This document shows positions 54,320-64,000 of a stretch of DNA of 64,000 bases, piece by piece. Location: contig CM060856.1 in the NCBI GenBank assembly GCA_030737835.1, positions 5,275,022-5,339,021 on the forward strand, read 5' to 3'. Origin of the DNA: Acorus gramineus. Its lineage: Eukaryota; Streptophyta; Magnoliopsida; Acorales; Acoraceae. The position numbers and the translations under genes were made by a program. Each line of letters begins with the position of its first letter. Position 1 is the stretch's first letter. Below the pieces are notes generated by a model. That model was given only the letters and a program-made list of their open reading frames with translations, ran no database searches and was not told the origin of the DNA.

Positions 54320-54591
54320 ATATGAAATCGTTATCGATTGAAGATGACTTCCATCTTAACAACTCTCTATTTTTAGTAGCTAGTCATGATCTTGACATTG
54401 AGCAACTTGATGTAAAAACTGCATTCATTCATGTTGATTTGGAAGAAGAGATCTACCTTGTTCAACTAGAAAAATTTGAAGTAAAAAGAAAAAAAGCACA
54501 TGGTTTGCAGGGTGAAGAAAAGTCTCCAAGGGTTAAAACAGATGCTCATGCAATGGCATAAAAAATTTGTTTCATTCATGTGAGTCATGGA
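54320..54591 (+). pseudogene. Ty1-copia reverse transcriptase fragment
   Basis: The frame from 54322 reads LVASHDLDIEQLDVKTAFIH and VDLEEEIYLVQLEKFEVK, the copia RT block around LDVKTAFLHGDLEEEIYM. The sequence then degrades. Surroundings show no LTRs, so it is an isolated remnant. Confidence 0.8.
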
Positions 54592-54986
54592 TACCAGGAC
54601 AAAAACCAGATAATATGAGCTTCAGGCGAGGAGAGGAGTTATAATCCGGATTCCTCCCTCCCTCATTGGGCTAGAGTGGAGTTTTCAGGATGTGGGCCAA
54701 ATTAGGATCCAGTCCAACTGGACATGTATAATGTTAGGTGCAGTCTTTTTTAAATCTCAATTCTGACTTTCAAGTGTTTTGAATTTTTTAAAAATAACAT
54801 ACTTCATTCAATGAGGTATATGTTTTTATAAAAAATAAAACATATACTTTAATGAATTGAATGGATGAATTTATAAAAAATGTGAAAAAAAATTTATCGA
54901 AGCATATGCCTCATTAATACGAGCATATGCTCTAAGAAGTTTTTATTGACACATACAAGACTGAAATTAGAGCTAGAAAAAATACT

Positions 54987-55247
54987 ATGGGTGCGTTTGA
55001 AAACATAAGGTTTTAAGAATCTGAGAGTTTCAACCTCACATCTAAATGCACCCTTAAAATCTTATGTTTCAAATTCAGCTTTTAAAAAGCTATGTTTTAT
55101 TAGATTTTCAATCGCAAGATTTTTTAGCCTAAAAAGGAAGATTGTGGTTTGAAAAGCTAAACACTGAAAATGTGTTTGAATTTGATTTTAGAATTTTTAA
55201 CTTTTCAAACACATAATCTACTTAAACTCATATCCAAACAGACCCTA
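54987..55247. mobile_element. Short inverted-repeat element (MITE)
   Basis: The left end is GGGTGCGTTTGAAAACATAA; the right end is the complement of GGGTCTGTTTGGATATGAG. Internal words (AATCTTATGTTT, AAAGCTATGTTTT, AGATTTTCAATCG) are also partly self-complementary. The ends resemble GGGTCTGTTTGGA-type MITEs common in plants. The TSD is unclear. Confidence 0.55.
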
Positions 55248-56630
55248 TGTGTAACAGCACGAGTTGGACATACGTGACTTACATGGCATATGGAATATTC
55301 ACGTGAATAGTGAATATATAAGGGCCTTCTAGGCCTTTTCTCAAATCAAAACAGACGGTAAGGGAAAAAAAACTGGGTATTGCATTTGATAGTAGTAGAG
55401 GGGGGGGGGGGGGGGGCGGGGGAGGGAAGGAAAGAACTACAGTCTACGTCTACAGAGAGAGAAGATGATTCCTTCTATGTTTCACATCTAATCTTGATTT
55501 GATTGATATTTGTATGAGGAATAATGTGTAAGAAGAACATCTCTAACATGGACAGTCCAGAATTCAGTTAGGAATAGTTTCAATAAGTCATGTCAGTATC
55601 GAACTATATAACTTTTTAAAGGAACTATACATTCTATTAAATTGTACAGTCAATTGTTAGATATATGTTTACTTTTCTATTGAATATTGATGATATTTAA
55701 AAATCTATATTTTATTCAATATCTCTGATTGGATCCAATAAGAAAATAGAACATGTATTTAACAATTGACTGTGCAGTTCGATTCATAGGCTGTGTATAT
55801 AGTTCGATTAAAGGGTCGTACAATTCCATAATTTTTACTGAATCCAGACTCCATATAAACTTAACAATTTCGTCAAAATCAATGGACTTTTTTTTTTTCT
55901 CAAATCACTTACGCAGACTCTTTTTTGGATGCTTCATGGGTCTTTTTTTTGGATATCAACACAATTCTCTCACTCCTCAAAGGATGGCATAATTTATATC
56001 CAATTTTTGGATATCCACACATAAACAGTTCAACTATTTTCGTTTTAGATTTTTTTTTTTAAAATTGCATACAAATTATGCCATCCTTTGAGGCCTTAAA
56101 TTGGATCTATGTTGCAACAACACGGTCAATTTGTTATTTTTTTAAAGGACACTTTTCTCCGAAGCAGGGAAAAAAAATTGCTGCTTGGAACCCACCAACT
56201 AATTTATTAAAACAACCATTCAAAAGGCAGATCTCATCTCTAATATTTAAAGAATTTTCGTATACTAATACAGCTCAGGCATAATATGGTTATAGATTTA
56301 ACTCATTATATATTTAATGACCTGCTCTGATCTCTCACATGCCAAATTATCCACCCTTGTTCTTATTTGTCTCTGATGGTTTGTTAAAGCTAGTTGTGAA
56401 ACAATTAAATAAGAGACGATGAAAAAATCACGTGAACAAACACACCATATAAGATTTAACAAAGAAAAATTAATAATACATGTACCTACATAAATAAAAA
56501 AGTGAACACCCACCACCAATTTTAGATAATTTATTCTTACCAAAAAGTCAAAAGCTACAAATATATTTTGAATGATTAATTAAAAGGTAAATGTCATTTG
56601 ATGGCAGGTTTTTTTTTTTTTTTTTTTTTT
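55248..56630. other. Intergenic with two imperfect inverted repeats
   Basis: 55400-55417 is a G-run. About 55600-55810 folds on itself: CAGTCAATTGTTAGATATAT against ATTTAACAATTGACTG. About 55968-56095 pairs CCTCAAAGGATGGCATAATT with its complement AATTATGCCATCCTTTGAGG. Both look like short MITEs without clear ends. No gene is seen. Confidence 0.5.
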
Positions 56631-57206
56631 GGGTAATTAGCACTTTTAACCCCAAAAAAATAAATATTTACAAAACTAGCCCTGCCCTTCGAATATTTGC
56701 AAAAACTAGCCCCGTTGACCCGGTCAGCACTGCCACGTCAGCGCTGGCCTTTTTTTTTTAATGTTCATACTAGAGACGGCATATATATATGCCGTCTCCT
56801 GTACATTTTCCTCAGAAATTTTGAAATGGAGACGGCATGTAGACGGCATATATACATGCCGTCTCCTATGCATTTTTTCGGATTTTCAAAAGAGAGATGG
56901 CATATATATATGTCGTCTCTCTTGTTATTCGGTTTTGTATAGGAGACGGCATATATTTATGCCGTCTCCAGTTCAATTGCCTTAGAAAATTTTTTTCTTT
57001 TTTGTTTTTGTTCGAACATGGTCCTGCCTTAAATATAGTGTATAATCCTGCTTGAACATATATGAAAATGTATAAAAATCCTGCTTGAATGAAATAAAAC
57101 AACTTAAATGAAATAAAACACAAGTTCTATAAATTACAATCACTTCATTACTGTTTGTGCATGAAAATTCATATATCTAAACATATCTTAAGTCCCATAA
57201 ATACAG

Positions 57207-60064
57207 TCATCCAAAAAACTTCATAAACCCTTTCTTTTTTGCTTTCCTTGGAGCAGGAGGTGCTGATGAAGAGGGTACGTCTGTGGGTGTAGAAGATGGC
57301 GCAGCTGATTGAGCCGGAGTGGTAAATGATTCACCCGATCTCCGACTGGCAGTAGTAGAAGTGCACCAAATCCTGCGTGGTCCACGAACATATGTCTGGA
57401 GTGGCATCTCTGGAGCTTGATCTGAAACTGGAGCTGGTTGTGGTGGCTGCTCATCCAATTCTGGCTCCAGTCGTACATCACCAAAGAACTCATCAATTGT
57501 GAATTCAGTATCAGCTCCTGGCCCAAATGCACTATCATCTATGATATCTCTGGAGTAATCATCATCATCTGTAGCTGCACTGGAGGTACTCGATGGCTGT
57601 TCCCTTTCCCCCATCATCGCCTCTGCATAATCACGTGCCACAGCAATTATACGTCCCCACTCATCATAATTGGGGTACAACACCAACCCCCTTGCAAGCA
57701 CCTCACTAATATTCTGTGTAACTCCCCCCTGTTTATCAGAAGTTTCATTATAATAAGTGGTTTTAAAATCATTTATCACTTTATGAAAATGCAACAGATG
57801 TTTAAGAAATTACCGAATGTTGTGCGACATAGCCTGGAGGGTGGTGTGGGGGTGGTGGAGGTGTGATATGTCTGACTGTTCTCTCCCAATACCACTCCAT
57901 GTATCTCCTCGAACTTCGGGTATGATGCAACTGGTGGATGTGATCCAAGCGTTGGTCCCAACGTTCGATAAAAGTTTGGTGATATACCATCCAATTGGTA
58001 TCCTGTCTACCTCGTCTGTTCACTCGGTCGATGACCTCTACAGTGGATGGTATGTCTTGATGCACCCCAAATTGACGGGTGACTCGATCAGGCACGTGCA
58101 TCTCCACGATATCAAAGCAAATGAGTGGGACCCTAGCCAACCACAACTCCATATGATCCCTACAAGCAAATGGTAGTACAGCATATGTCCCAATATAAGG
58201 CTGCCAGATAACCTACAAAAAATCAAAATTATAATTAGTATCACAATCTTAATGAGTATATATTGTGTGTGCGATATAATAATAAAGTTCGAATCACCTG
58301 TGACTCAAGCTGGTAGTCTAGTTGTGCCCTATAGTATATCAGAACTCGTGAATTTTCATCAAACCTCTGAGTCACCTTCCACCTGATAGTGAGGAATTTA
58401 GTGAAATCTGATCATCCATGAATTGATAATAGAAGATGAAAAATATGTATTACCTTGCCTCCAAAGGTCTATCTTCAAACACAAAATCTGAGTCATGTAA
58501 GTCCGGTCGTCCCACGTGTAATCTCTCCCATGACCATATATGTGGGAACAAATAAAAAAATACAAGTAACACTGATAAAAAAGAACAAGTTTTACAAAGG
58601 AAACTTAGAGTTTTCATATTACCTGTAGCAGCGAATAAAATCCATGAGATCCTGCGGACGTCCTCTCTCCAAGCACACTACCCTTGTACAGCGCTCTATA
58701 CAGGTGGGCCAACGCAGCTGCTCCCTAGGAATATCGGCCAACATCATCCAAATCTCTAAGTAGATAAAGATAACATGCATGTATCTTATTTTCTGTGCCA
58801 TCAGCAAAGATGGTGGATCCAAGAACAAATAAGATATATGCCCGTGCATACTGCTGGAGGATGTCGTCGTCCAAATCAATATCTGGTACAATGCTGAAAG
58901 TTTCTTTAAGCCACGAGAGATAAATTCTACCACCCTTGATCTTCTCTGCAGGGGGGCCAACACCTAACAGATCCTCACAAACGTGTCCCCAATCATCGCA
59001 GTCTGTGATACCGGTCACGGGCTTGCCATCAATGGGAAGCCCTGTCAGAACAGCAACATCCTGAAGTGTGACAGTCATCTCGCCATGTCGCAGATGAAAT
59101 GTGTTGGTTTCTGGTCTCCATCTCTCCACGAGTGCTTGTAATAGTCGATGATCTGATCTTGTATATCCCATCTGTGTCAAATAGTAGAATCCGGATGCCC
59201 TCACGTATGGCTCAATGCGTGGATCCATGACCCAGTGACGCAATGCCACCATGTGGATCGTGAACTTCATGGTATCGGTCTGTGTCAAATTTAATCAGTT
59301 TGTTAAATAAAATAATTTTGACCACAATAATAACAGAAGAGAAAAAATTTGTCTAATGGATATACCTTTCCCTGAAATCCATGATGAGATCTATGAGATC
59401 CCTGAAAATATAGCAAATCATCCACGATGGGTCCATGCCACTCACGTATGTCCATCACCTGTAATTTGAACACAAATTAATATATACTCAAACCTATAAA
59501 TGCAAACACATTATACTTACACATATGAATACAACAACCAAAAACATCCTATAAATACACAATACTTACAAATGTGGTATATTGACACTCCTATAGGCAT
59601 TGGTCGGTGTTGCATCAATCATATTCTCTTGGGTGCATGGAACAAATGACGACGATGAAGGTTGATGTGGTTCACGAACAATAGAAGGATATGAATCTTC
59701 TGCATCATAATTCATCGCGCCACGACCTCTTTGTATGATCTCTTCCTTCTCTAACCATATTTGAATGACATGCGCGTGCTTTGGGTACAACATTATCATC
59801 ACTTTCACCCCTATATCATCTTCGAGAGGGACACCCAAACACTTTTCGTCGTGAGTGGGATGCATAGCACTCATGGACAATTTGTAAAGACTTGGATCGG
59901 TCCCCGTCAAATGGTACATCATTTGGAGTAAATCGACATAAGAGATCCTCTTACGTATGATGGTGGTTTTTGCTGGTATCACCTTCATAAAATGAAGTAT
60001 CTTCACGTTGAACAATCCTCCAGTTAAAAGAGTACATTAACGGGACATCGGATTTCTTTACCAT
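57207..60064 (-). pseudogene. Plant mobile domain (MAIN-like) gene with MULE-like 5' exon, disrupted
   Basis: Exon set on the minus strand: 60064-59580, 59458-59366, 59279-58623, 58571-58454, 58382-58298, 58212-57814 and 57728-57207. Exons 2-7 show PMD (PF10536) hallmarks: GFYYLTQMGYTRSDHRLLQA, VERWRPETNTFHLRHGEMTV, VAVLTGLPIDGKPVTG, LAHLYRALYKGS, WSWERLHVGRPD, DRVTRQFGVHQ and RRGRQDTNWMVYHQTFIERW. The C-terminal exon is acidic, then Pro/Ser/Thr-rich and basic. Exon 1 (YEGDTSK ... ISYVDLLQMMYHLTGTDPSL, VPLEDDIGVKVMI) resembles MULE transposase N-termini. Breaks: a TAG at 58725-58727 replaces the Trp of YSWGAAALAHLYR, and a frame slip at an A5 run in exon 1 (about 59959). The exon 1 to exon 2 junction is out of phase as drawn. 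PMD genes act in silencing and meristem maintenance when domesticated; this copy is transposon-borne. Confidence 0.75.
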
Positions 60065-60430
60065 CTAAACCATAAATTATTCAACTTAGTAAATATATTT
60101 CTAAATTCATAATAATAAAATCCATCCAACACATACATATTAAACACTATAACATTCATGCAACACATACAAAGCATATTTCCTAAAAATAGCCTTTGAT
60201 TTTTTTAAAATGTTTACTAAGAGGCCATTGAATTATTTCCTAAGGCCATACAATTTTTTTTAAAATTTTTATATATGACAATCAAATTTTTCAAATTTTT
60301 TTTAAGATTTAAAAGTTTATTTTGACAAATAAGAAATTTTAAAATAACCAAAATCCTAAAAAAATTTCACATTTCACTTAACAAAACATCATACAATCAA
60401 TATTCCAATAATAAATAAATTCAACATTCA

Positions 60431-60927
60431 GCATTGTGACTTAGGTTATCCGCTTCCGATAACTATACTGAGATAGATAACAATTCAGGCTGAATAAGCA
60501 ATTTTTTGTTTGGTTGTTTTTTTGTTATTCTCATTGGAAAACGTAAAATGACTTTTTTGTTGTTTGGTTTACCTTGGATAAAGTGATGATAAATGATTGA
60601 TAAGGGATGAGTAAGAGTTTATGATTTTTTAAATGACAATTATACCCCTGAGAATAGTGTGAGAGATATATGATTGATTTGATAGATGTGACAGTTTTTG
60701 AAATCTGTGTGAGTCTGTTAGGTGAGATAAATTTTTTAAAATGACAGAGAAGAGTATTTTTATCAATTGGTATAGATAAGCCTTGATAAGCTAGTTATCA
60801 TGTCTTATCCTAACTTATTCAGACATAACTATCGGGGTTTATTCTGTCAAAACAAACAGCTTTTTTTTACTATTCTCTTGTATTCTTCCTTATTCTGGGT
60901 TTATGTCTCTAGGCATACGGGGGGTTA
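60431..60927. mobile_element. MITE copy nested in the PMD element
   Basis: Matches the copy at 61398 over about 490 bp in the same orientation (GATAGATAACAATTCAG, GATAAATTTTTTAAAATGAC, TATTTTTATCAATTGG, CAGACATAACTATCG). The right end GGCATACGGGGGG resembles the TIR; the left TIR is lost. Confidence 0.75.
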
Positions 60928-61394
60928 GGGTTTTGATAAAAAAAAAACCCAAATTTAATCAATAAAATCAAAACAATTGATAAATAAATAATAAAATTCA
61001 AGAACATTTAGGGTTTTGATATTTACCTTTGGATTCAGAGTTGTTTTTGATGGTTTTTCAGGGTTGGCAGCGGGTGGGTGGGTGAAAGAGGGAACAAAAG
61101 GGGTGAAAAATGGGGGTTTTAGGGCTTGGCAGGGGGACGGGGCTTATATATTCCGCGACCTAGAGACGGCATATATATGTGTCGTCTTCAGGCTCTACTG
61201 GCCATTTGTTTGAGGTTGTCAGGGTAATACTGGAGACGGAATATATATAATCCGTCTCCAGTGTAAACTTCAACGGGGCTAGTTTTTGCAAATATTCGAG
61301 GGCAGGGCTATTTTTGCAAATATTCATTTTCTTGGTGTTAAAAGTGCTAATTCCCCTTAAAAAAAAAAAAAAGAATTTTCTAAGAATTATTCTT

Positions 61395-61928
61395 TAACCC
61401 CCGTATGGCGTGTGACATTGAGTTATTCGTTCCTGATAGCCATACTAGGATAGATAACAATTCAGACTGAATAAACAAATTTTTGTTTGGTTGCATTTTC
61501 TGTTATTCTCATTAGGAAACGTAAAAATGATTTTTTTTTTTTGTTTGGTTCATCTTGAATAAAGTGATGATAAATAGTTGATAAAAGATGAATAAGAGTT
61601 TATGACTTTTTAAATGACAACTATACCCTTAGGAATAGTGTGAGAAATGTATGATTGATTTGATAGATGTGAAAGTTTTTGAAATCTGTGTGAAACTGTT
61701 AGGTGAGATAAATTTTTTAAAATGACAGAGAAGGGTATTTTTATCCATTGGTATAGATAAGGCCTGATAAGCAATTCTAACATTTCCTTAGAATAGTTAT
61801 CAGGTCTTATCCTAGCTTATCCAGACATAACTATCGAGATTTATTCTGTCAAACAAACAACTTTTTTTTACTATTCTCCTGTATTCTTCCTTATTATGAG
61901 CTTATTTCCCATGCCATACGAGGGGTAA
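61395..61928. mobile_element. Tourist-like MITE with TAA TSD
   Basis: TAA at 61395-61397 and 61926-61928 flanks a 528-bp element beginning CCCCCGTATGGCGTG and ending in the complement of CCCCTCGTATGGCATG. A 3-bp TAA duplication is typical of Tourist/Harbinger MITEs. At least four related copies lie in the window (near 3840, 32890, 53100 and 60431), making it the most frequent repeat family here. Confidence 0.75.
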
Positions 61929-62649
61929 AAGAAAAAAATGCATACTTTTAAAAATCAAACTATGTTTCCAGACGCATTTTAATACACAAACATGATTATT
62001 TTTTCCCTATTCTTTTTGTGGGTGCAAAATGAGCACCATTCACCATCCACAAACCCTTTTCATGCAAACAAACAAAATTTTGAGGGACCAAAGATCACCA
62101 TAGCCTCATCGAATGGCTTAAATTCACACCCCAATCCAATGAATAACTGCTCCTATCCACCATTCCCAAGCCATCCTTTCCAAACTCTCATACATGTGAG
62201 GCCATGTAACAATGGTCCCACAACACCTACTGACAATCCACAACCCTATGTAGGCAAACCACATGTAGCTTTCTCCAACACTACATCCTTTCTTTTGCAC
62301 ATTCTTGCCAGTCCATGTAAAGATCAAAAATTCATCCACAAAGCAGGGAAAAAACACCACCACAAGAAACTTTGTAATAATCCTTTCATACATGATACAT
62401 GGCTCTTCAAGTTCAACATATAAAAACAGGTCCAATAATAGTACATGTTCTTTGGAAATTTATCAAAATCATTCTCATTTCCATTCAATCAATGCCCTTC
62501 AAAAAAAAATAACAAAAGAAGACGGTCTTTATTGTAATCCAGAGGCCACAAAACTGGCTCCTCTCCCACTTCACTTTCCAAACAATTCCTTCCTCTTGCC
62601 GGAGAATGGAACAACTTACCATCGCAACCAAACTGAACCAAACTTCCTA
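61929..62649 (-). other. 3' flank of transketolase, no gene seen
   Basis: Includes the likely 3' UTR of the transketolase gene. ORFs on both strands here are low-complexity and match nothing known to me. Confidence 0.55.
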
Positions 62650-63606
62650 TCAAGCCAACAATGATTTTGCAGATGCGACGACATTCTCCACTGTTAGGCC
62701 AAACTCTTTGTATATCTTCCCAGCAGGGGCACTCGCTCCAAACCGATCAATCCCGATCGCCTTACCCTTCGAACCAACAATCTTCTCCCACCCAAATGTT
62801 GACCCTGCCTCCACGCTAACCCTAGCACTCACATCAGACGGCAGGACGCTCTCCTTGTACTCGGCCGACTGTTCATCAAAAAGTTCCCAGGAAATGAGAG
62901 ACACAACCCGGACCTTCTTCCCTTCCTTCCTGAGCTCGTCGCCCGCCTTGAAAGCGATTTCTAGTTCGGAACCAGTCCCAATCAAGATGACCTCTGGCTT
63001 GCCATCCGAATCCGACACAATGTACCCACCTTTCTCAACCCCTTCAATCGATGTCCCCGGGAGCTGCGGAAGCTTCTGGCGAGAGAGGGCGAGGACTGAT
63101 GGCCTCTTGCGGTTGAGCACAGCAACCTTATAAGCACCAGCGGTCTCATTGCCATCGCCCGGCCGGAGCATCAGAATGTTGGGCATCGCTCGGAAGCTCG
63201 CGAGGTGCTCAATGGGTTGGTGGGTTGGACCATCTTCCCCGAGACCGATCGAGTCGTGGGTCATCACATAGATGACGCCGGCCTCACATAGAGCAGAGAT
63301 CCTCATCGCAGCACGCATGTAGTCAGTGAAGACGAAGAAGGTGGCACAGTATGGGATGAGACCGGGGCAGTGGAGGGCAATGCCATTGGAGATGGCACCC
63401 ATCCCGTGTTCTCTCACTCCGAAGCGCACGTTCCTCTCCTCAGGCGTGTTCTTTTGGAAGTCGCCGAACATCTTCAAGAGTGTCATGTTGGAGGAGGCGA
63501 GGTCAGCGCTGCCGCCAAGGAGTCCAGGGAGGACCTTTGCAAGGGCGTTGAGGCACTGCTGGGAGAGGTTGCGGGTAGCATCGGCGGAACTCTCAGGAGT
63601 GTATGT
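62650..63606 (-). CDS. TKL: Transketolase, C-terminal exon (partial)
   Basis: 318 codons in one exon, from an acceptor (TTTCAG, exon begins at 63606 with [17 protein letters not shown]) to TGA at 62650. Transketolase moves two-carbon ketol units between sugar phosphates with thiamine diphosphate, in the Calvin cycle and pentose phosphate pathway. This part covers the pyrimidine-binding domain, with FGVREHGMG (the Glu that activates the cofactor), [37 protein letters not shown] and [12 protein letters not shown], and the C-terminal domain ([44 protein letters not shown]). The N-terminal domain and transit peptide are outside the window. Sequence at 63607-64000 is intron. The plastid form is likely, inferred from similarity to chloroplast transketolases and from its neighbours. 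Confidence 0.95.
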   Translation of the reverse strand, partial: TYTPESSADATRNLSQQCLNALAKVLPGLLGGSADLASSNMTLLKMFGDFQKNTPEERNVRFGVREHGMGAISNGIALHCPGLIPYCATFFVFTDYMRAAMRISALCEAGVIYVMTHDSIGLGEDGPTHQPIEHLASFRAMPNILMLRPGDGNETAGAYKVAVLNRKRPSVLALSRQKLPQLPGTSIEGVEKGGYIVSDSDGKPEVILIGTGSELEIAFKAGDELRKEGKKVRVVSLISWELFDEQSAEYKESVLPSDVSARVSVEAGSTFGWEKIVGSKGKAIGIDRFGASAPAGKIYKEFGLTVENVVASAKSLLA

Positions 63607-64000
63607 CTGAAACGGTGATCATGAATCATGTCAATGAAAAGAATGATGGTTTCGTGTATTAATAACATACAAAACAAGTATGTCAATTATCCAAAAAAAT
63701 ATATAAATCCAAAGTATCTGAAATTTGGAAATTATCTGATATCCAAAGTATCAGAAGTGCAGGTACAGATATCTGCCGTGAAAAAAGAACTAATTTGACG
63801 TATATTGTACAATTATATATGTTTGTATTATATCATTTTTCAAATTCAATTATCCTGCACGATTAATCATAATCTTAAAAATAGATAACTATTGTATTCT
63901 CTTTATATAATCTCTAAAGGATATATAAATCCCTGAAGTTTCAATTTTAATACTCGAATACTCGATCATTCAAACTAGTGTCCATATTTTGAAATATCAA
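63607..64000 (-). other. Intron of transketolase reaching the window edge
   Basis: Follows the acceptor at 63607-63612 (on the minus strand TTTCAG). Highly AT-rich with no coding match up to 64000. Confidence 0.75.

Larger units (their letters stand above)
56631..61356. mobile_element. Mutator-like element carrying a plant-mobile-domain gene, about 4.7 kb
   Basis: Terminal inverted repeats of about 87 bp, about 90% alike: left (56631-56717) starts GGGTAATTAGCACTTTTAAC and right (about 61270-61356) is the complement of GGGGAATTAGCACTTTTAAC; both go on to AATATTTGCAAAAACTAGCC. Inside the TIRs are palindromes of the form GAGACGGCATATA...TATGCCGTCTC: four on the left (56773-56968) and two on the right (61163-61259). 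A T-run borders the left end and an A-run the right end, so the target duplication cannot be read. The cargo is one minus-strand gene with a plant mobile domain and a MULE-like N-terminal exon. No complete transposase is present. Confidence 0.75.

Overview
The window is nuclear DNA of a flowering plant. Genes are split by AT-rich GT-AG introns, proteins carry plastid functions or transit peptides, and the space between genes is full of MITEs, foldback elements, solo LTRs and larger DNA transposons. Several single-exon genes (PPR, epimerase, DUF1442) are much more GC-rich than their surroundings. That would fit a monocot or an early-diverging angiosperm, but the sequence alone does not fix the species.

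Layout. 1-1692: 3' end of a Sec1/KEULE-type SM protein gene (+). 2504-3585: Mutator-like element with a perfect 10-bp target duplication. 4278-8135: promoter, leader and CDS of a myeloid-leukemia-factor (MLF) homologue (+). 9375-10293: second Mutator-like element with a 9-bp duplication. 12473-13732: DUF1442 gene with broken frames and a solo Copia LTR in its intron (+). 17509-21451: organellar-type GGQ release-factor-like protein in seven exons (+). 22074-29648: 7.6-kb PIF/Harbinger transposon with a DDE transposase, a Myb-like ORF1, a GRF-zinc-finger/membrane gene and a piece of an aconitase gene. 30174-30830: second, intact DUF1442 gene (-). 33812-35644: CRR4-like PPR editing factor (+). 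35.6-42 kb: gene-poor. 42000-43334: UDP-glucuronate 4-epimerase (-). 47818-52831: EPSP synthase, eight exons (-). 53.1-62 kb: transposon-rich, including a 4.7-kb element with long inverted repeats that carries a plant-mobile-domain gene. 62650-63606: last exon of transketolase (-), cut by the window edge.

The host genes do not form a pathway unit, although EPSP synthase uses phosphoenolpyruvate and shikimate-3-phosphate, and transketolase supplies erythrose-4-phosphate to the same pathway. Their order (transketolase, EPSPS, GAE, CRR4, DUF1442, MLF, read right to left) matches what I remember of Arabidopsis At2g45290-At2g45380, so the window appears to be an old conserved syntenic block expanded by transposons.

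The most unusual content is transposon cargo: the Harbinger element with a GRF/transmembrane gene and captured aconitase exons, and the plant-mobile-domain element with palindromic subterminal repeats and a 5' exon that resembles a MULE transposase N-terminus. Frameshifts at homopolymers or GC runs recur in the broken genes (13-G, 5-A, GCGC), so some breaks could be sequencing errors.
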